DNA of 64,000 nucleotides from Halodesulfovibrio spirochaetisodalis (GTDB taxonomy: Bacteria; Desulfobacterota; Desulfovibrionia; Desulfovibrionales; Desulfovibrionaceae). A program made the translations under genes and the position numbers. The stretch spans positions 186,001-250,000 of the forward strand of contig NZ_JXMS01000001.1 in the NCBI RefSeq assembly GCF_001672295.1, given 5' to 3'. Position 1 is the stretch's first letter, and each line of letters opens with the position of its first letter. The notes beneath the pieces were generated by a model. That model did no database searches. It worked only from the letters and a program-made list of their open reading frames with translations, and was not told where the DNA came from. Shown here piece after piece: positions 53,936 through 63,458 of the stretch.

Positions 53936-55198
53936 CTACTGGCGAACTTGTCCCTGACCAAAGATAACAAATTTGGTGGTGGTCAGTTCTTTTACGCCCA
54001 TAGGGCCATAGGAATGCAGTTTAGAAGTACTGATACCGATTTCTGCGCCCAGTCCAAGTTGCCCACCGTCATTGAAGCGGGTGGATGCATTAACTGCGAC
54101 GCAAGACGCATCAACTTCACGCATAAATGCAAGTGCACGGTTGTAGTCCTGAGTACAAATGATTTCAGTATGGTTGGAACCATATGCGGCAATGTAGTCT
54201 TGTGCTTCCTGCATGGAATCAACAATCTTAACCAGCAGGATCAAGTCGTGGTACTCGGTACCAGGATCTGAGTCGGTCATTGCAACAGCATGTTTTCCCA
54301 GTAAAGGGAAAGAGGTTGGGCATGCCCGAAACTCAACCTGACGCTTTTCTCCGAGTTCTGCTGTGACCATCGGTAAAAATTCTTCTGCGACGTCTTTATG
54401 GACAAGCAAGCCTTCCAGCGCATTACACACACCTGGACGCTGTGTTTTTGCGTTAGCAACGATATCCAACGCTTCAGCAAGATTTGCACTTTTGTCGATA
54501 AATGCATGACAGACACCTTCATAGTGCTTGAGCACTGGCATTGTTGCCATTTCAACAACTTTACGGATGAGAGTTTCACCACCGCGCGGAATAATTACAT
54601 CAATATGTTGTTCAAGTTTGCACATGGCGGCAATTGCTTCGCGGTCTGTTGTTGGTACAACCTGTACACTTTCTTTTGGCAGACCAGCATGCACAAGTGC
54701 TTCATGAAGTAATTTCGCAAGCGCAAGGTTGGAATTAATTGCCTCTGAGCCACCGCGCAGGATAATTGCGTTACCGGCTTTCAGGCAAAGAATGCCGGAA
54801 TCAATGGTAACGTTAGGGCGGGATTCGTAGATCATGGCAATCACGCCAAGAGGAATGCGCATTTTTCCTACAAGCAATCCATTTGGACGCTGCCACTGTG
54901 TTTCGATGGCACCAACGGGGTCATCCATCTGGGCAATAAATTTACAAGCTTCAGCCATCTCGGCAATGGTTTGCGGAGTGAGGCGTAACCGGTTGAGACG
55001 GGGGGCATCAAGGCCTTTTTCTTCTGCCTTTGCAATATCGATAGCATTGGCAGCCTCAATGTCGGCCTGCTTTTCGAGAATAAGTTCAGAAAGACGCATG
55101 AGTGCGTTTGCTTTCATTTCCGGACTTGCTGCTGTGAGCTTTCTGGCAGCTGCAGAAGCTTTTTGTCCCATGTCTTCCAACAGTTGATACGTATCCAT
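53936..55198 (-). CDS. proA: Gamma-glutamyl phosphate reductase
   Basis: The second step of proline synthesis from glutamate. The 420-residue protein has PLGVIAMIYESRPNVTIDSG, ILRGGSEAINSN, DVIIPRGGETLIRKV, the catalytic Cys in TQRPGVCNALEGLLVH, SCVAVNASTRFNDGGQLGLG and AEIGISTSKLHSYGPMG, all typical. Ribosome binding site GGAGG. proB is not in this window. Confidence 0.97.
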   Translation of the reverse strand: MDTYQLLEDMGQKASAAARKLTAASPEMKANALMRLSELILEKQADIEAANAIDIAKAEEKGLDAPRLNRLRLTPQTIAEMAEACKFIAQMDDPVGAIETQWQRPNGLLVGKMRIPLGVIAMIYESRPNVTIDSGILCLKAGNAIILRGGSEAINSNLALAKLLHEALVHAGLPKESVQVVPTTDREAIAAMCKLEQHIDVIIPRGGETLIRKVVEMATMPVLKHYEGVCHAFIDKSANLAEALDIVANAKTQRPGVCNALEGLLVHKDVAEEFLPMVTAELGEKRQVEFRACPTSFPLLGKHAVAMTDSDPGTEYHDLILLVKIVDSMQEAQDYIAAYGSNHTEIICTQDYNRALAFMREVDASCVAVNASTRFNDGGQLGLGAEIGISTSKLHSYGPMGVKELTTTKFVIFGQGQVRQ

Positions 55199-55456
55199 AT
55201 GTCCTCCGGCTGAATATCGGGAAAAGCCTGTTTAACGGGGCCTACCGAGTGGTATGTGATTTCTGTACTGCGGGAGTACAGGGATTGTCAGAATCTGGTC
55301 ATCCTATGCTTATGTAAGCATACTATATTGTACAATTGCTACAAATACCTCTTTGATACGCAAACTGCAAGGTACTCAACGCTGACAGGCAAAGCGCATA
55401 ATATCGCAGAAAATAATGAACAACATACATTGAGAAGTTATAGCATAGAATTGGTT

Positions 55457-55485
55457 TTGACAATTTCGTCATATGGGATTACAAA
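55457..55485 (+). promoter_or_regulatory. Promoter of the YfgM-like gene
   Basis: TTGACA (55457-55462), 17 bp, TACAAA (55480-55485), 47 bp before the start codon. The rest of the 330-bp gap from proA shows no gene. Confidence 0.6.
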
Positions 55486-55531
55486 ATAGGCGTTTTTTCA
55501 AATAGATACTGAGAACAGTTCAGGAGTGAAT

Positions 55532-56200
55532 ATGGTTAAGCAAAATGACTCGCATTCCCCGTTACTGGTAGACTCTCTGCAGCAGAATATTTCAAAGGAA
55601 GCTGCACCGTTACTTAATTTTGTTCTTAGGCATAGCAAAGCTATTGCCCTTGGACTGGTTGTTTTGGTTGGAGCCATGGCAGGTTTCGGTATCTATAATT
55701 ATATGCATGAACAGAAAATTGCTCATGCGCAGGAACGGTTGGGTGAGCTGGCAGTAAGTGCATCTACAGAGTCCCAGTTGAAGGCATTGAAGACGTTTGT
55801 TGCAACTGTACCTGCACAGGTTCAACCTGCAGGTTTGCTGGCATTGGCCAAAGCCTCTTTGCGTGTCAAAGACTATGCTTCAGCTGTTGATGCATGGGGT
55901 AAGCTGCAGTCTTTGAATGTGGAAGGAATGCATGATCTGGCAGGACTGGGTAAGGCTGACGCGTATGCCCGCATGGGCGATTACAAGAAGGCACAAGAAG
56001 TGCTCACGGCAATGCTTCCAGATGCCTCAGAAGCCTATGTGCTTCCTGCCAAACATCAACTAGCACTTATGGCAGAGCAAAGCGGAGATATGAAAACGTC
56101 TTTAATGTTATACAAGGAGCTTGAGGAAGCTGTTCCTGAAGCTAATAAAGCCTTTTATACTCGAAAAGTTGCTTTGTTGACTGGCAAGTTGAAAGATTAG
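55532..56200 (+). CDS. Membrane-anchored TPR protein (YfgM-like)
   Basis: About 222 residues from ATG 55532 (AGGAG 5 nt upstream). One membrane helix at about 37-58 (AIALGLVVLVGAMAGFGIYN) is followed by a periplasmic TPR-like region (LLALAKASLRVKDYASAVDA, LAGLGKADAYARMGDYKKAQ, KHQLALMAEQSGDMKTSLML). This is the layout of YfgM, an ancillary SecYEG chaperone, though sequence identity cannot be judged here. Confidence 0.8.
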   Translation: MVKQNDSHSPLLVDSLQQNISKEAAPLLNFVLRHSKAIALGLVVLVGAMAGFGIYNYMHEQKIAHAQERLGELAVSASTESQLKALKTFVATVPAQVQPAGLLALAKASLRVKDYASAVDAWGKLQSLNVEGMHDLAGLGKADAYARMGDYKKAQEVLTAMLPDASEAYVLPAKHQLALMAEQSGDMKTSLMLYKELEEAVPEANKAFYTRKVALLTGKLKD

Positions 56201-56806
56201 CAATAATTGCCAGTGGTAAGTGAACTAAAAGAGTATTACTAGCATACGTTAGTGTTTTGAACTGGTTGCTATAATAGCAGATGGTGTTCACAAATATATT
56301 TTTGTTTTTACGGAAACATTGGTGTTGTTGGTGTCAGCCATCGAAGCGGGGTTGACCTTGTGTTGGCTGCTGAGTAAGAGATGCAAACGCTTATGATGTA
56401 GTTGCCTGCTTTGGGCGTGAGTAAATGTTTATTACAGGCTTGCGGTTAAAGTGTGGCATGTCAGCCAAGCGATACATGATACAAAATTTTCGGCAGCATT
56501 CCTTGGGGCTGACATAACTATGAGTACATCATTTTTACGTGTAAAAAATACCGTGTCTTCTTTCTTTCAATTGATATGATAGACTTGCGGTGTAGCGAAT
56601 ATGTAAAACTGACATACAGTAGTTAGGTCTTGTCCCGGGAGTGTACCGGTAACTATATGCGCGAACGAAGCATGCCACCATGCATGTTTTGTATGAAGCA
56701 GATATAACCTTTGTCTGCCTAGCTATATGATAATTGTTGAACCCGTTCCGGAGTGCTGTTCTACACACGACAGCTGGGCATAACCGGAACTTAGGAATCA
56801 AATTAC
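56201..56806. other. Intergenic stretch before the NifA-like regulator
   Basis: About 600 bp without a gene. A long-loop inverted repeat ATGTCAGCC (56458-56466)/GGCTGACAT (56507-56515) is the only clear structure. I find no sigma-54 promoter. Confidence 0.5.
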
Positions 56807-58387
56807 ATGAGTGTTACTACGTTACAGGACGACAAACTGCAGCCTTATATGGGAACCCTACAGAGCATTGTTTCTGAGCTTGGTTCTCAAAAGCCATTTC
56901 AGTCAACGCTGAAATCTCTATTGCAGACTTTGTCTGAAAACCACAATTTCAGAAGACCACATATCGTGATCTTCGATCCGGAAACCCGCACCCTTAAGCT
57001 GACTCTTGCACATGGTCTTGAGTCCGAAGATTCTATTGAATACGAGCCGGGGGTAGGTGTAACCGGACAGGTATTTACTACCGGTACTCCGGTGATTGTT
57101 CCTCGCATGAAGGAACATCCTGCATTCTTGAACAAAGCATTCGGGCGTACTGATGAAGAGCTGGCTGAGCTGGCATTTATTTGTGTACCTATCGCCATTC
57201 CGGGCAGGGAAGGTGATGCTGGCGAAGTTATCGGTACATTAAGTGTTGATTTGCCAAGTGACACCGCTGAAAGCCTTGAAGGGCAGACTCGTTTTCTTGA
57301 AGTTGTTGCAGGTATGGTTGCAAACCATGCCACATACTTGCAGGAAGAAATTGCACGTCAAAACCACATGATGGCTCAAGGCATCAATGGTGGGGAACTT
57401 TCAGATGCGGATGCAGCATCTGCCAATATTATTGTAGCGTCCAAGTCTATGAAGCTTGTGCTGAATCAGGTTTCACAGGTCGGACCAAGCCGTGCTACTG
57501 CATTGCTCCGTGGTGAATCAGGTACCGGTAAGGAACTCCTTGCAGAGGCTATTCATCAGGCAAGTCCTCGTCGTGATAATCCGCTTATTAAACTGAATTG
57601 TGCTGCGTTGCCGTCTGAACTCGTTGAAAGCGAATTGTTTGGTTACCAGAAAGGCGCATTTACAGGCGCTGTTCAGGATAAGAAAGGTCTGTTTGAGCTT
57701 GCAAATAACGGAACACTTTTCCTTGATGAAGTAGGCGAGTTAAGCCCAACTGCGCAGGCAAAAGTTCTGCGCGCTATTCAGGAACAGGAAATTCAGCGGT
57801 TGGGCAGTGAAAAAACACTGTCTGTAGACGTACGACTTATCTGCGCAACGCATCGTCCGCTAGAAGAGCTTGTAGAAAAAGGCGAGTTTCGCGAAGACCT
57901 TTACTACCGTATTAATGTTTTCCCTGTATTTATTCCGCCGCTTCGCGAGCGCCGTGAAGATATTCTGCCGTTGTCTGAACATTTCTTGTCAACATATGCA
58001 GAAGAGTATGAACGAAACATTAAGCGTATTTCTACTCCGGCTATCGATCTGTTGATGCAGTACCACTGGCCGGGAAACATCCGTGAATTGAAAAACTGCA
58101 TTGAACGTGCAGTTCTGGTGTGTGATGAGCAGGTTATCCGTACCTATCATCTCCCACCTTCTTTGCAGACTGCTGAAAGTACTGCCACTGACTCTAACCT
58201 TTCTTTTTGTGAAGCTGTGGCAAAGTTTGAACAGGAACTTCTGGTTGATGCTCTTAAGAAAGCCAGAGGTAATATGCTGCAGGCCGCACGAGACCTACGT
58301 GTTAGTTACCGTATTGTTAACTATAAAGTTAAGAAGTATGGGATTGATGCAAAGAAATTTGCTGTAGCACGTGGTCGTACACGTTAG
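56807..58387 (+). CDS. NifA-like GAF sigma-54-dependent transcriptional activator
   Basis: The 526-residue protein has an N-terminal GAF domain (about 30-190; VGVTGQVFTTGTPVIVPRMK), an AAA+ domain with Walker A GESGTGKE (236-243), GAFTGA (283-288), Walker B NGTLFLDEVGEL, and a C-terminal Fis-type HTH (MLQAARDLRVSYRIVNYKVK). There is no receiver, so a ligand in the GAF domain (or a partner) sets its activity. It sits just before the hook operon, but a terminator separates them and I find no -24/-12 promoter there, so the target is open. Confidence 0.93.
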   Translation: MSVTTLQDDKLQPYMGTLQSIVSELGSQKPFQSTLKSLLQTLSENHNFRRPHIVIFDPETRTLKLTLAHGLESEDSIEYEPGVGVTGQVFTTGTPVIVPRMKEHPAFLNKAFGRTDEELAELAFICVPIAIPGREGDAGEVIGTLSVDLPSDTAESLEGQTRFLEVVAGMVANHATYLQEEIARQNHMMAQGINGGELSDADAASANIIVASKSMKLVLNQVSQVGPSRATALLRGESGTGKELLAEAIHQASPRRDNPLIKLNCAALPSELVESELFGYQKGAFTGAVQDKKGLFELANNGTLFLDEVGELSPTAQAKVLRAIQEQEIQRLGSEKTLSVDVRLICATHRPLEELVEKGEFREDLYYRINVFPVFIPPLRERREDILPLSEHFLSTYAEEYERNIKRISTPAIDLLMQYHWPGNIRELKNCIERAVLVCDEQVIRTYHLPPSLQTAESTATDSNLSFCEAVAKFEQELLVDALKKARGNMLQAARDLRVSYRIVNYKVKKYGIDAKKFAVARGRTR

Positions 58388-58413
58388 TAGCTACACAAAA
58401 ATAGTAAGAAGAG

Positions 58414-58445
58414 AAAAAGAGCCGTAGGAATACGGCTCTTTTTTT
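58414..58445 (+). terminator. Terminator after the NifA-like gene
   Basis: AAAAAGAGCCGTA, loop GGAA, TACGGCTCTTTTTTT. Confidence 0.9.
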
Positions 58446-58596
58446 GTGCCTAACGTATTGTTTTTGAAATGTTTTAAGAAAAAGGGTTTCTTTGTAAAGC
58501 CTTCTTTAGATAACTTTAGATATCATTAATGGATAAAAGGTGACCCTCCCCCCGTACCAATAGGTGAACATGCCAAGAAGAAAGGAGTGTTTGGAA

Positions 58597-58824
58597 ATGA
58601 AACCGAAAAAATCTTCAACATGGCTTGAATTGGTCTACGGCGGGAACATTGAAGAAGGGTTATCCACAAGCAAGGAAGCTTGTCCCGGACACAATGATGT
58701 CGCCGCTTATCTCGACAAGAAGCTTCCCATAGCGCGAAGAAAGGAAGTGGAAGGACACATGGCATCATGCCGTGAATGTCGTTCCGAAGTTCTCGAGCTC
58801 AGAAGAATCCTGTCATCCTGTTAA
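58597..58824 (+). CDS. zf-HC2-type zinc-finger protein heading the hook operon
   Basis: The 75-residue protein (ATG 58597, AAGGAG 9 nt upstream) has an anti-sigma-type zinc finger: CPGHNDVAAYLDKKLPIARR then HMASCRECR (H-x3-C-x2-C). There is no membrane helix, so it is a free soluble finger domain, not a full anti-sigma factor. It is followed after 34 bp by flgD, so it is likely the first gene of the flagellar operon and may regulate it. Confidence 0.8.
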   Translation: MKPKKSSTWLELVYGGNIEEGLSTSKEACPGHNDVAAYLDKKLPIARRKEVEGHMASCRECRSEVLELRRILSSC

Positions 58825-58858
58825 CCGCACGTCACTAATCTCAAGGAGGAGAAAACAC

Positions 58859-59569
58859 ATGCCAGTATCTACTACACAATATCTTAACTCAACGTACTCT
58901 CGGGACATGGAAGCCAGAAAGCCTAAAAGTAATCTTGGTAAAGATGATTTTATGAAGCTGTTAACAACGCAGATGGCAAACCAGAACCCGTTGAAACCGA
59001 CAGATGATGCTCAGATGCTGGGACAGTTGGCTCAATTCTCCTCTCTTGAACAGCTTACTACATTGAATAGCACTGCCAAGACATCCAATACCGCTCTTGG
59101 CGCTATCAATGTAACAAGCTCTGTAAACTACATCGGAAAATCTGTGGTTGCCGGTGGTGACAAAATCCATAAAGGCAGCGCAGGTTGCAGCCCTGTGTAC
59201 TACAAACTCTCTGAAAATGTCGCCAGTGTTAAGGCGCATATTTACGACGCTTCTAAACGTATTGTTGATACCGCTGTTCTTTCTGGTACCGGCGAAGGTG
59301 AACATACTTTCACATGGGATGGCGTGAATGCAAAAGGCTCATTACCGGAAGGGCAGTACTCTGTCGGCTTCGAAGCTCGCGATAAAAATGGCAAACTGAT
59401 CAAAGTTGGCGCGAAAGTTGCTGGTAAGGTGACAGGTGTTACCTCCAAGGAAGGAAAGACCGTTCTGGAGCTTGAAGGTGGCCGATCTGTGAATCTCGTT
59501 GATATCCAGCGTGTAGAGGCCTCTAAAGAGGTTGATGAGCCGGAAGAAGGCGAAAGCGCAGAGAGTTAA
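58859..59569 (+). CDS. flgD: Flagellar hook capping protein FlgD
   Basis: FlgD forms the cap that guides hook assembly. The 236-residue protein has SNLGKDDFMKLLTTQMANQN, PLKPTDDAQMLGQLAQFSSL, EQLTTLNS at the start, and a C-terminal FlgD Ig-like/Tudor part (HTFTWDGVNAKGSLPEGQYS). ATG 58859 has AAGGAGGAG upstream. An in-frame start at 58772 would overlap the zinc-finger gene and is less likely. flgE follows after 126 bp. Confidence 0.95.
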   Translation: MPVSTTQYLNSTYSRDMEARKPKSNLGKDDFMKLLTTQMANQNPLKPTDDAQMLGQLAQFSSLEQLTTLNSTAKTSNTALGAINVTSSVNYIGKSVVAGGDKIHKGSAGCSPVYYKLSENVASVKAHIYDASKRIVDTAVLSGTGEGEHTFTWDGVNAKGSLPEGQYSVGFEARDKNGKLIKVGAKVAGKVTGVTSKEGKTVLELEGGRSVNLVDIQRVEASKEVDEPEEGESAES

Positions 59570-59695
59570 TACTCAATAATACTAGATGATAATGTTAAGG
59601 CGGCTGCATTTTTTTCCCCTGTCGCCTTAATAAAAAAAACAAAATTATAGGCAAAAATTACCTACAAAAAATTTACTGCTTCCAGGGAGGCAATC

Positions 59696-61306
59696 ATGAG
59701 CGTTATGGGATCTATGTACACAGGCATTTCCGGACTTGATACACACTCTCAGCGTATGTCTGTTCTCGGCAACAACATTGCAAACGTGAGCACCGTCGGC
59801 TTTAAGAGCGGTACAGTTCAGTTTGAAGACCTTTTTTACTCAAGTCGTTCTCTCGGTGCTTCCGTAGGTCAGGTTGGTCACGGTTCTCGTGTTTCTTCAA
59901 TTTATCAGGATTTCAAACAGGGTGCGTATGAAAGTTCAGGCTCTGTAACTGACGTCGCTGTAGGTGGCCGCGGTTTCTTGCTGGTGAACGATCCTGCAAA
60001 TGGCTCTAAGTATTTCACCCGTGCTGGTAACTTCAAATTTGATAAAGAGGGCTTTCTCGTTAACCCTCAGGGGCTTCGTGTGCAAGGTTGGGCTGCTGGA
60101 GACAGCGATGTTTCCCTTACAAAGGGCGCAATTGGCGATCTTAAATTAGACTCTTTTCAGTCTGAGCCTAAAGAAACGACTAAGATGTCCATGTCACTCA
60201 ACTTGTCAAAGAATGCTGTAAACAAAGCAACTCCAGCAACAGCAGGTACGCCTACAAACGGTACAGACTATTTCGCACTGTTTTCTTCATGGAATGGCCA
60301 AAATACAACGCCGTTGGGTGATGACAAGTATTCTTACCAGAAGACAATGAATGTTTTTGATAAAACAGGCTCTGCTCACGAAGTTACAGTATATTTCGAT
60401 AAAGCTAAGACTGTTAGCGGAAAAGATACTTGGGAATATATTGTAACTTGTGATCCAAGTGAAGATGGTCGTCCTGCTGTTGCAACAGGTAAAAAAGCAA
60501 AAGGGCTTTTAATGGCTGGCACCATTAGCTTTAGCTCCACTGGCGCAATGGAAAATATGTCGGCGTACACATACGATGATGGTGGTGCAGGGGCGACTGT
60601 TGGTACAGATGATCCAGACGCGAAGGCAAGCTGGAAGGCTGCTCCACTCAGTGCAGATGGCTTTCCTATGTTCACAGCTAACTTTGCCAAATTGACTGGT
60701 ATGAACGATACGAACGATACCAACGCAGCGGGTGAACTCCCTGAGCATATTGCTCTTGACTTTGGTTTTGGATCCAAAAAAGCCACTCGTGTATTTGAAA
60801 ATGCTACTCATACTATGGCAGCGGTTGAAACCACAGGTGCTAACCTCGCAAATATTGCTACAACCGATATTAACAAAACCAAAAAAGCTGCAACCTCATA
60901 CGATCTTGCATCTACAACTCACAGTATGGAGCAGGATGGTTACGCTGCAGGCTTCCTGCAGGATGTTAATATTGATAGAAATGGCGTACTTTCTGGCCGC
61001 TACTCAAATGGTCGTAAAGAAAAACTTTTTGTTCTCGGCATGGCAGACTTTGCTAACCAGCAGGGGTTAACCATGCAGGGTGGCAACTTGTTCACTCAAA
61101 GCTCCACATCCGGTCAGGCTATTATTGGTACAGCTAACTCAGGCCGTTTAGGCAAAATCTCTTCAAGCACTTTGGAACTGTCCAACGTAGATTTAGCTCG
61201 CCAGATGGTTCGATTGATTACAACTCAACGTGGTTATCAGTCTAACTCCAAGGTGATTACAACTTCTGACGAGATGCTTCAGGAAGCGATTAAGCTTAAG
61301 CGATAG
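59696..61306 (+). CDS. flgE: Flagellar hook protein FlgE
   Basis: The hook subunit. The 536-residue protein has the rod/hook N-terminus (MYTGISGLDTHSQRMSVLGN, NIANVSTVGFKSG) and C-terminus (SNVDLARQMVRLITTQRGYQ, SNSKVITTSDEMLQEAI). It is longer than E. coli FlgE (402), with an enlarged middle domain (about 170-400), as is common in this phylum. GGAGG site. The gap before it has an inverted repeat (TTAAGGCG/CGCCTTAA, 59595-59630). Confidence 0.96.
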   Translation: MSVMGSMYTGISGLDTHSQRMSVLGNNIANVSTVGFKSGTVQFEDLFYSSRSLGASVGQVGHGSRVSSIYQDFKQGAYESSGSVTDVAVGGRGFLLVNDPANGSKYFTRAGNFKFDKEGFLVNPQGLRVQGWAAGDSDVSLTKGAIGDLKLDSFQSEPKETTKMSMSLNLSKNAVNKATPATAGTPTNGTDYFALFSSWNGQNTTPLGDDKYSYQKTMNVFDKTGSAHEVTVYFDKAKTVSGKDTWEYIVTCDPSEDGRPAVATGKKAKGLLMAGTISFSSTGAMENMSAYTYDDGGAGATVGTDDPDAKASWKAAPLSADGFPMFTANFAKLTGMNDTNDTNAAGELPEHIALDFGFGSKKATRVFENATHTMAAVETTGANLANIATTDINKTKKAATSYDLASTTHSMEQDGYAAGFLQDVNIDRNGVLSGRYSNGRKEKLFVLGMADFANQQGLTMQGGNLFTQSSTSGQAIIGTANSGRLGKISSSTLELSNVDLARQMVRLITTQRGYQSNSKVITTSDEMLQEAIKLKR

Positions 61307-61321
61307 TTGGTGACTTGATGT

Positions 61322-61347
61322 GCCGCTGCTGAGACGCAGTAGCGGCT
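61322..61347 (+). terminator. Hairpin between flgE and flgK
   Basis: GCCGCTGCT...AGTAGCGGC followed by only TTT. It is a weak terminator or an mRNA-processing hairpin; transcription likely continues into flgK. Confidence 0.5.
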
Positions 61348-61393
61348 TTAGGAATGTAGCGGCACACCCGGCCTGTTAAGAGGAGCACACAGA

Positions 61394-63439
61394 ATGTCTA
61401 TTTATGATCTTATGTCTATCGGTAACAATGCAATGATGAATGCCAAGCTTGGCATCAATGTTACCAGTAACAATATCGCTAACGCTGACACCAAAGGATA
61501 CTCGCGTACACGAGTTAATTACGCAACGCAGTCCCCGATTATGCGTAACAACTTGCAGTTTGGAACTGGCGCAACCGCTGTAGATATTAAACGGTTTTAT
61601 AACTATTTTATTGAACAGCAATACTTGTCTTCAAACGGACAGCAGCAGTTCTGGAATGCGAAAGCAGAAACTTTGTATAGTGTTGAGTCTCTTTTTAAGC
61701 AAGGTGATAAGAATTATGGACTTTCTGCTGCGCTTGATAAGTACTTCACTAGCTGGAATGCGTTGACTCAGGATGCAGATAGTTCTGCATACCGCATGGA
61801 GTTAAAAGAGTATTCAAATACTCTGACGACTATGTTGCATAACATGGAAGCATCACTAGTTCAGGAGCAGCATGCGACAGACACCGCTATCGAACTTGGT
61901 GTTGCTGATGCGAATAAGTTGATGAAAGATGTTGCTGAGTTAAATAAAAGTATCATGGCTCAGCCGGAAAACTTGGTGCTCAAAGATCAGCGCGACCAGA
62001 AAGTACGTAAACTTGGTGAGCTTCTTCCTATTAAATCTTTGCATCAGACTGACGGCTCTTTTTCTATTGTGACTCAGGCTGGACAGACCTTGGTAGATGG
62101 GACAGAAGCCTTTGAGCTTGTCCAGAAAGGCCCGGAGGCAACTGCTGAACTTACTACTAGTTCAGGTTTTAAGGGAGGCATTGCATTTGAAGGCCAAGGC
62201 TCAAAAGAACTTAAGGTTGAAATGACAGCCGCTGGTGCTATTGGTACCGCAACCTTTAGAGTATCCACCGATGGTGGTAAGACATGGTTAGCCGATGAAA
62301 ACGGTGTTGAGCGTTCGTTTACAGCGGGTGATGTTGATAATAAAGTTAAGATAGACGGTGTTTCTATTTGGTTTACTGGTTCCGCTCCGGCTACAAACTT
62401 ATCAAATGGTGACGGCTTTAATATTGTTCCTAAGAATGGATTGTACTGGAAGAAAACTACAGCGCACCTTGTAAATATCACGCCTTTAGGTGGGTATGGT
62501 AACGAAGAAGGTCGCTTGAGTGGTGGACGTCTTGGTGGCTTGCTCGCAGCACGTGACAGCGGGATTGCAACCTATAGAGAGCGGATGAATGCTTTTACAA
62601 AAGAGCTTATCTGGCAGACAAACTACCAGCATTCACAAGGTGCCGGCCTTGAGCACTACGAAGAAACTACCAGCACAAATATAGTTACAGATCCTGCGGT
62701 AGCATTGAATAAAACAACATTACCATATGCTGACAAGATTAAAGCTGGAACGCTGCGTTTTCAGGCATATACCCCGCAGGGTGCACCGGATGGAGCTAAA
62801 TTTGAGGTCGCAGTAACCCCTGGCATGACGTTAACTCAGCTTGTTACAGCTATTAATGGTGCTCCTACAGGGCCAACAGCGAAGCTTACGGCATCAATTG
62901 AAGGTGGTCACCTAAAAATTAAATCAAAAGCAGCAGATACAAGTTTTGAATTTGCTGGAGATACATCAGGTGTTCTTGCAGCGCTCGGAGTCAATACTTT
63001 CTTTAGCGGCTCAAATAACGCAGACATTGCTCTTGATGCAAGAATAGCAAGTGACCCTAATCGTATTAACGGAGCTGTGGTTAACGGGCTCGGCCTTGTA
63101 AACCAAGGTGACAATACTAACGCTTTGGCAATGCATGCTATTATGAACAAATCTGTCCGGTTGGATACAATTCATACGAATACATCCAGAACGTTTTCCG
63201 GCCATCTCAGTTCAATGACTGCATTAGTTGGTGCAGACATGGACGGCGCTTCCCGCAATAAGGTTTATAACCAGACTGTCACAAAAGACCTTGAAAAACG
63301 TCAGCAGTCAGAAGCTGGTGTCAACATGGATGAAGAGCTTACCAACCTCTCAAAGTATAAAAGCAACTTTGATGCGGCTTCAAAATTAATTACCACTGCA
63401 AATCAGATGATGGATATTATTCTTAAGCTCAAAGCTTAG
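61394..63439 (+). CDS. flgK: Flagellar hook-filament junction protein FlgK
   Basis: HAP1, the first junction protein. The 681-residue protein has MSIYDLMSIGNNAMMNAKLG, INVTSNNIANADTKGYSRTR at the start and a C-terminus (GVNMDEELTNLSKYKSNFDA, ASKLITTANQMMDIILKLKA) typical of FlgK. It is larger than E. coli FlgK (547) through a variable middle (about 220-560). GAGGAG site. Only 19 bp lie between its stop and the flgL start. Confidence 0.96.
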   Translation: MSIYDLMSIGNNAMMNAKLGINVTSNNIANADTKGYSRTRVNYATQSPIMRNNLQFGTGATAVDIKRFYNYFIEQQYLSSNGQQQFWNAKAETLYSVESLFKQGDKNYGLSAALDKYFTSWNALTQDADSSAYRMELKEYSNTLTTMLHNMEASLVQEQHATDTAIELGVADANKLMKDVAELNKSIMAQPENLVLKDQRDQKVRKLGELLPIKSLHQTDGSFSIVTQAGQTLVDGTEAFELVQKGPEATAELTTSSGFKGGIAFEGQGSKELKVEMTAAGAIGTATFRVSTDGGKTWLADENGVERSFTAGDVDNKVKIDGVSIWFTGSAPATNLSNGDGFNIVPKNGLYWKKTTAHLVNITPLGGYGNEEGRLSGGRLGGLLAARDSGIATYRERMNAFTKELIWQTNYQHSQGAGLEHYEETTSTNIVTDPAVALNKTTLPYADKIKAGTLRFQAYTPQGAPDGAKFEVAVTPGMTLTQLVTAINGAPTGPTAKLTASIEGGHLKIKSKAADTSFEFAGDTSGVLAALGVNTFFSGSNNADIALDARIASDPNRINGAVVNGLGLVNQGDNTNALAMHAIMNKSVRLDTIHTNTSRTFSGHLSSMTALVGADMDGASRNKVYNQTVTKDLEKRQQSEAGVNMDEELTNLSKYKSNFDAASKLITTANQMMDIILKLKA

Positions 63440-63458
63440 TGAATGAAGGAGAATTACA

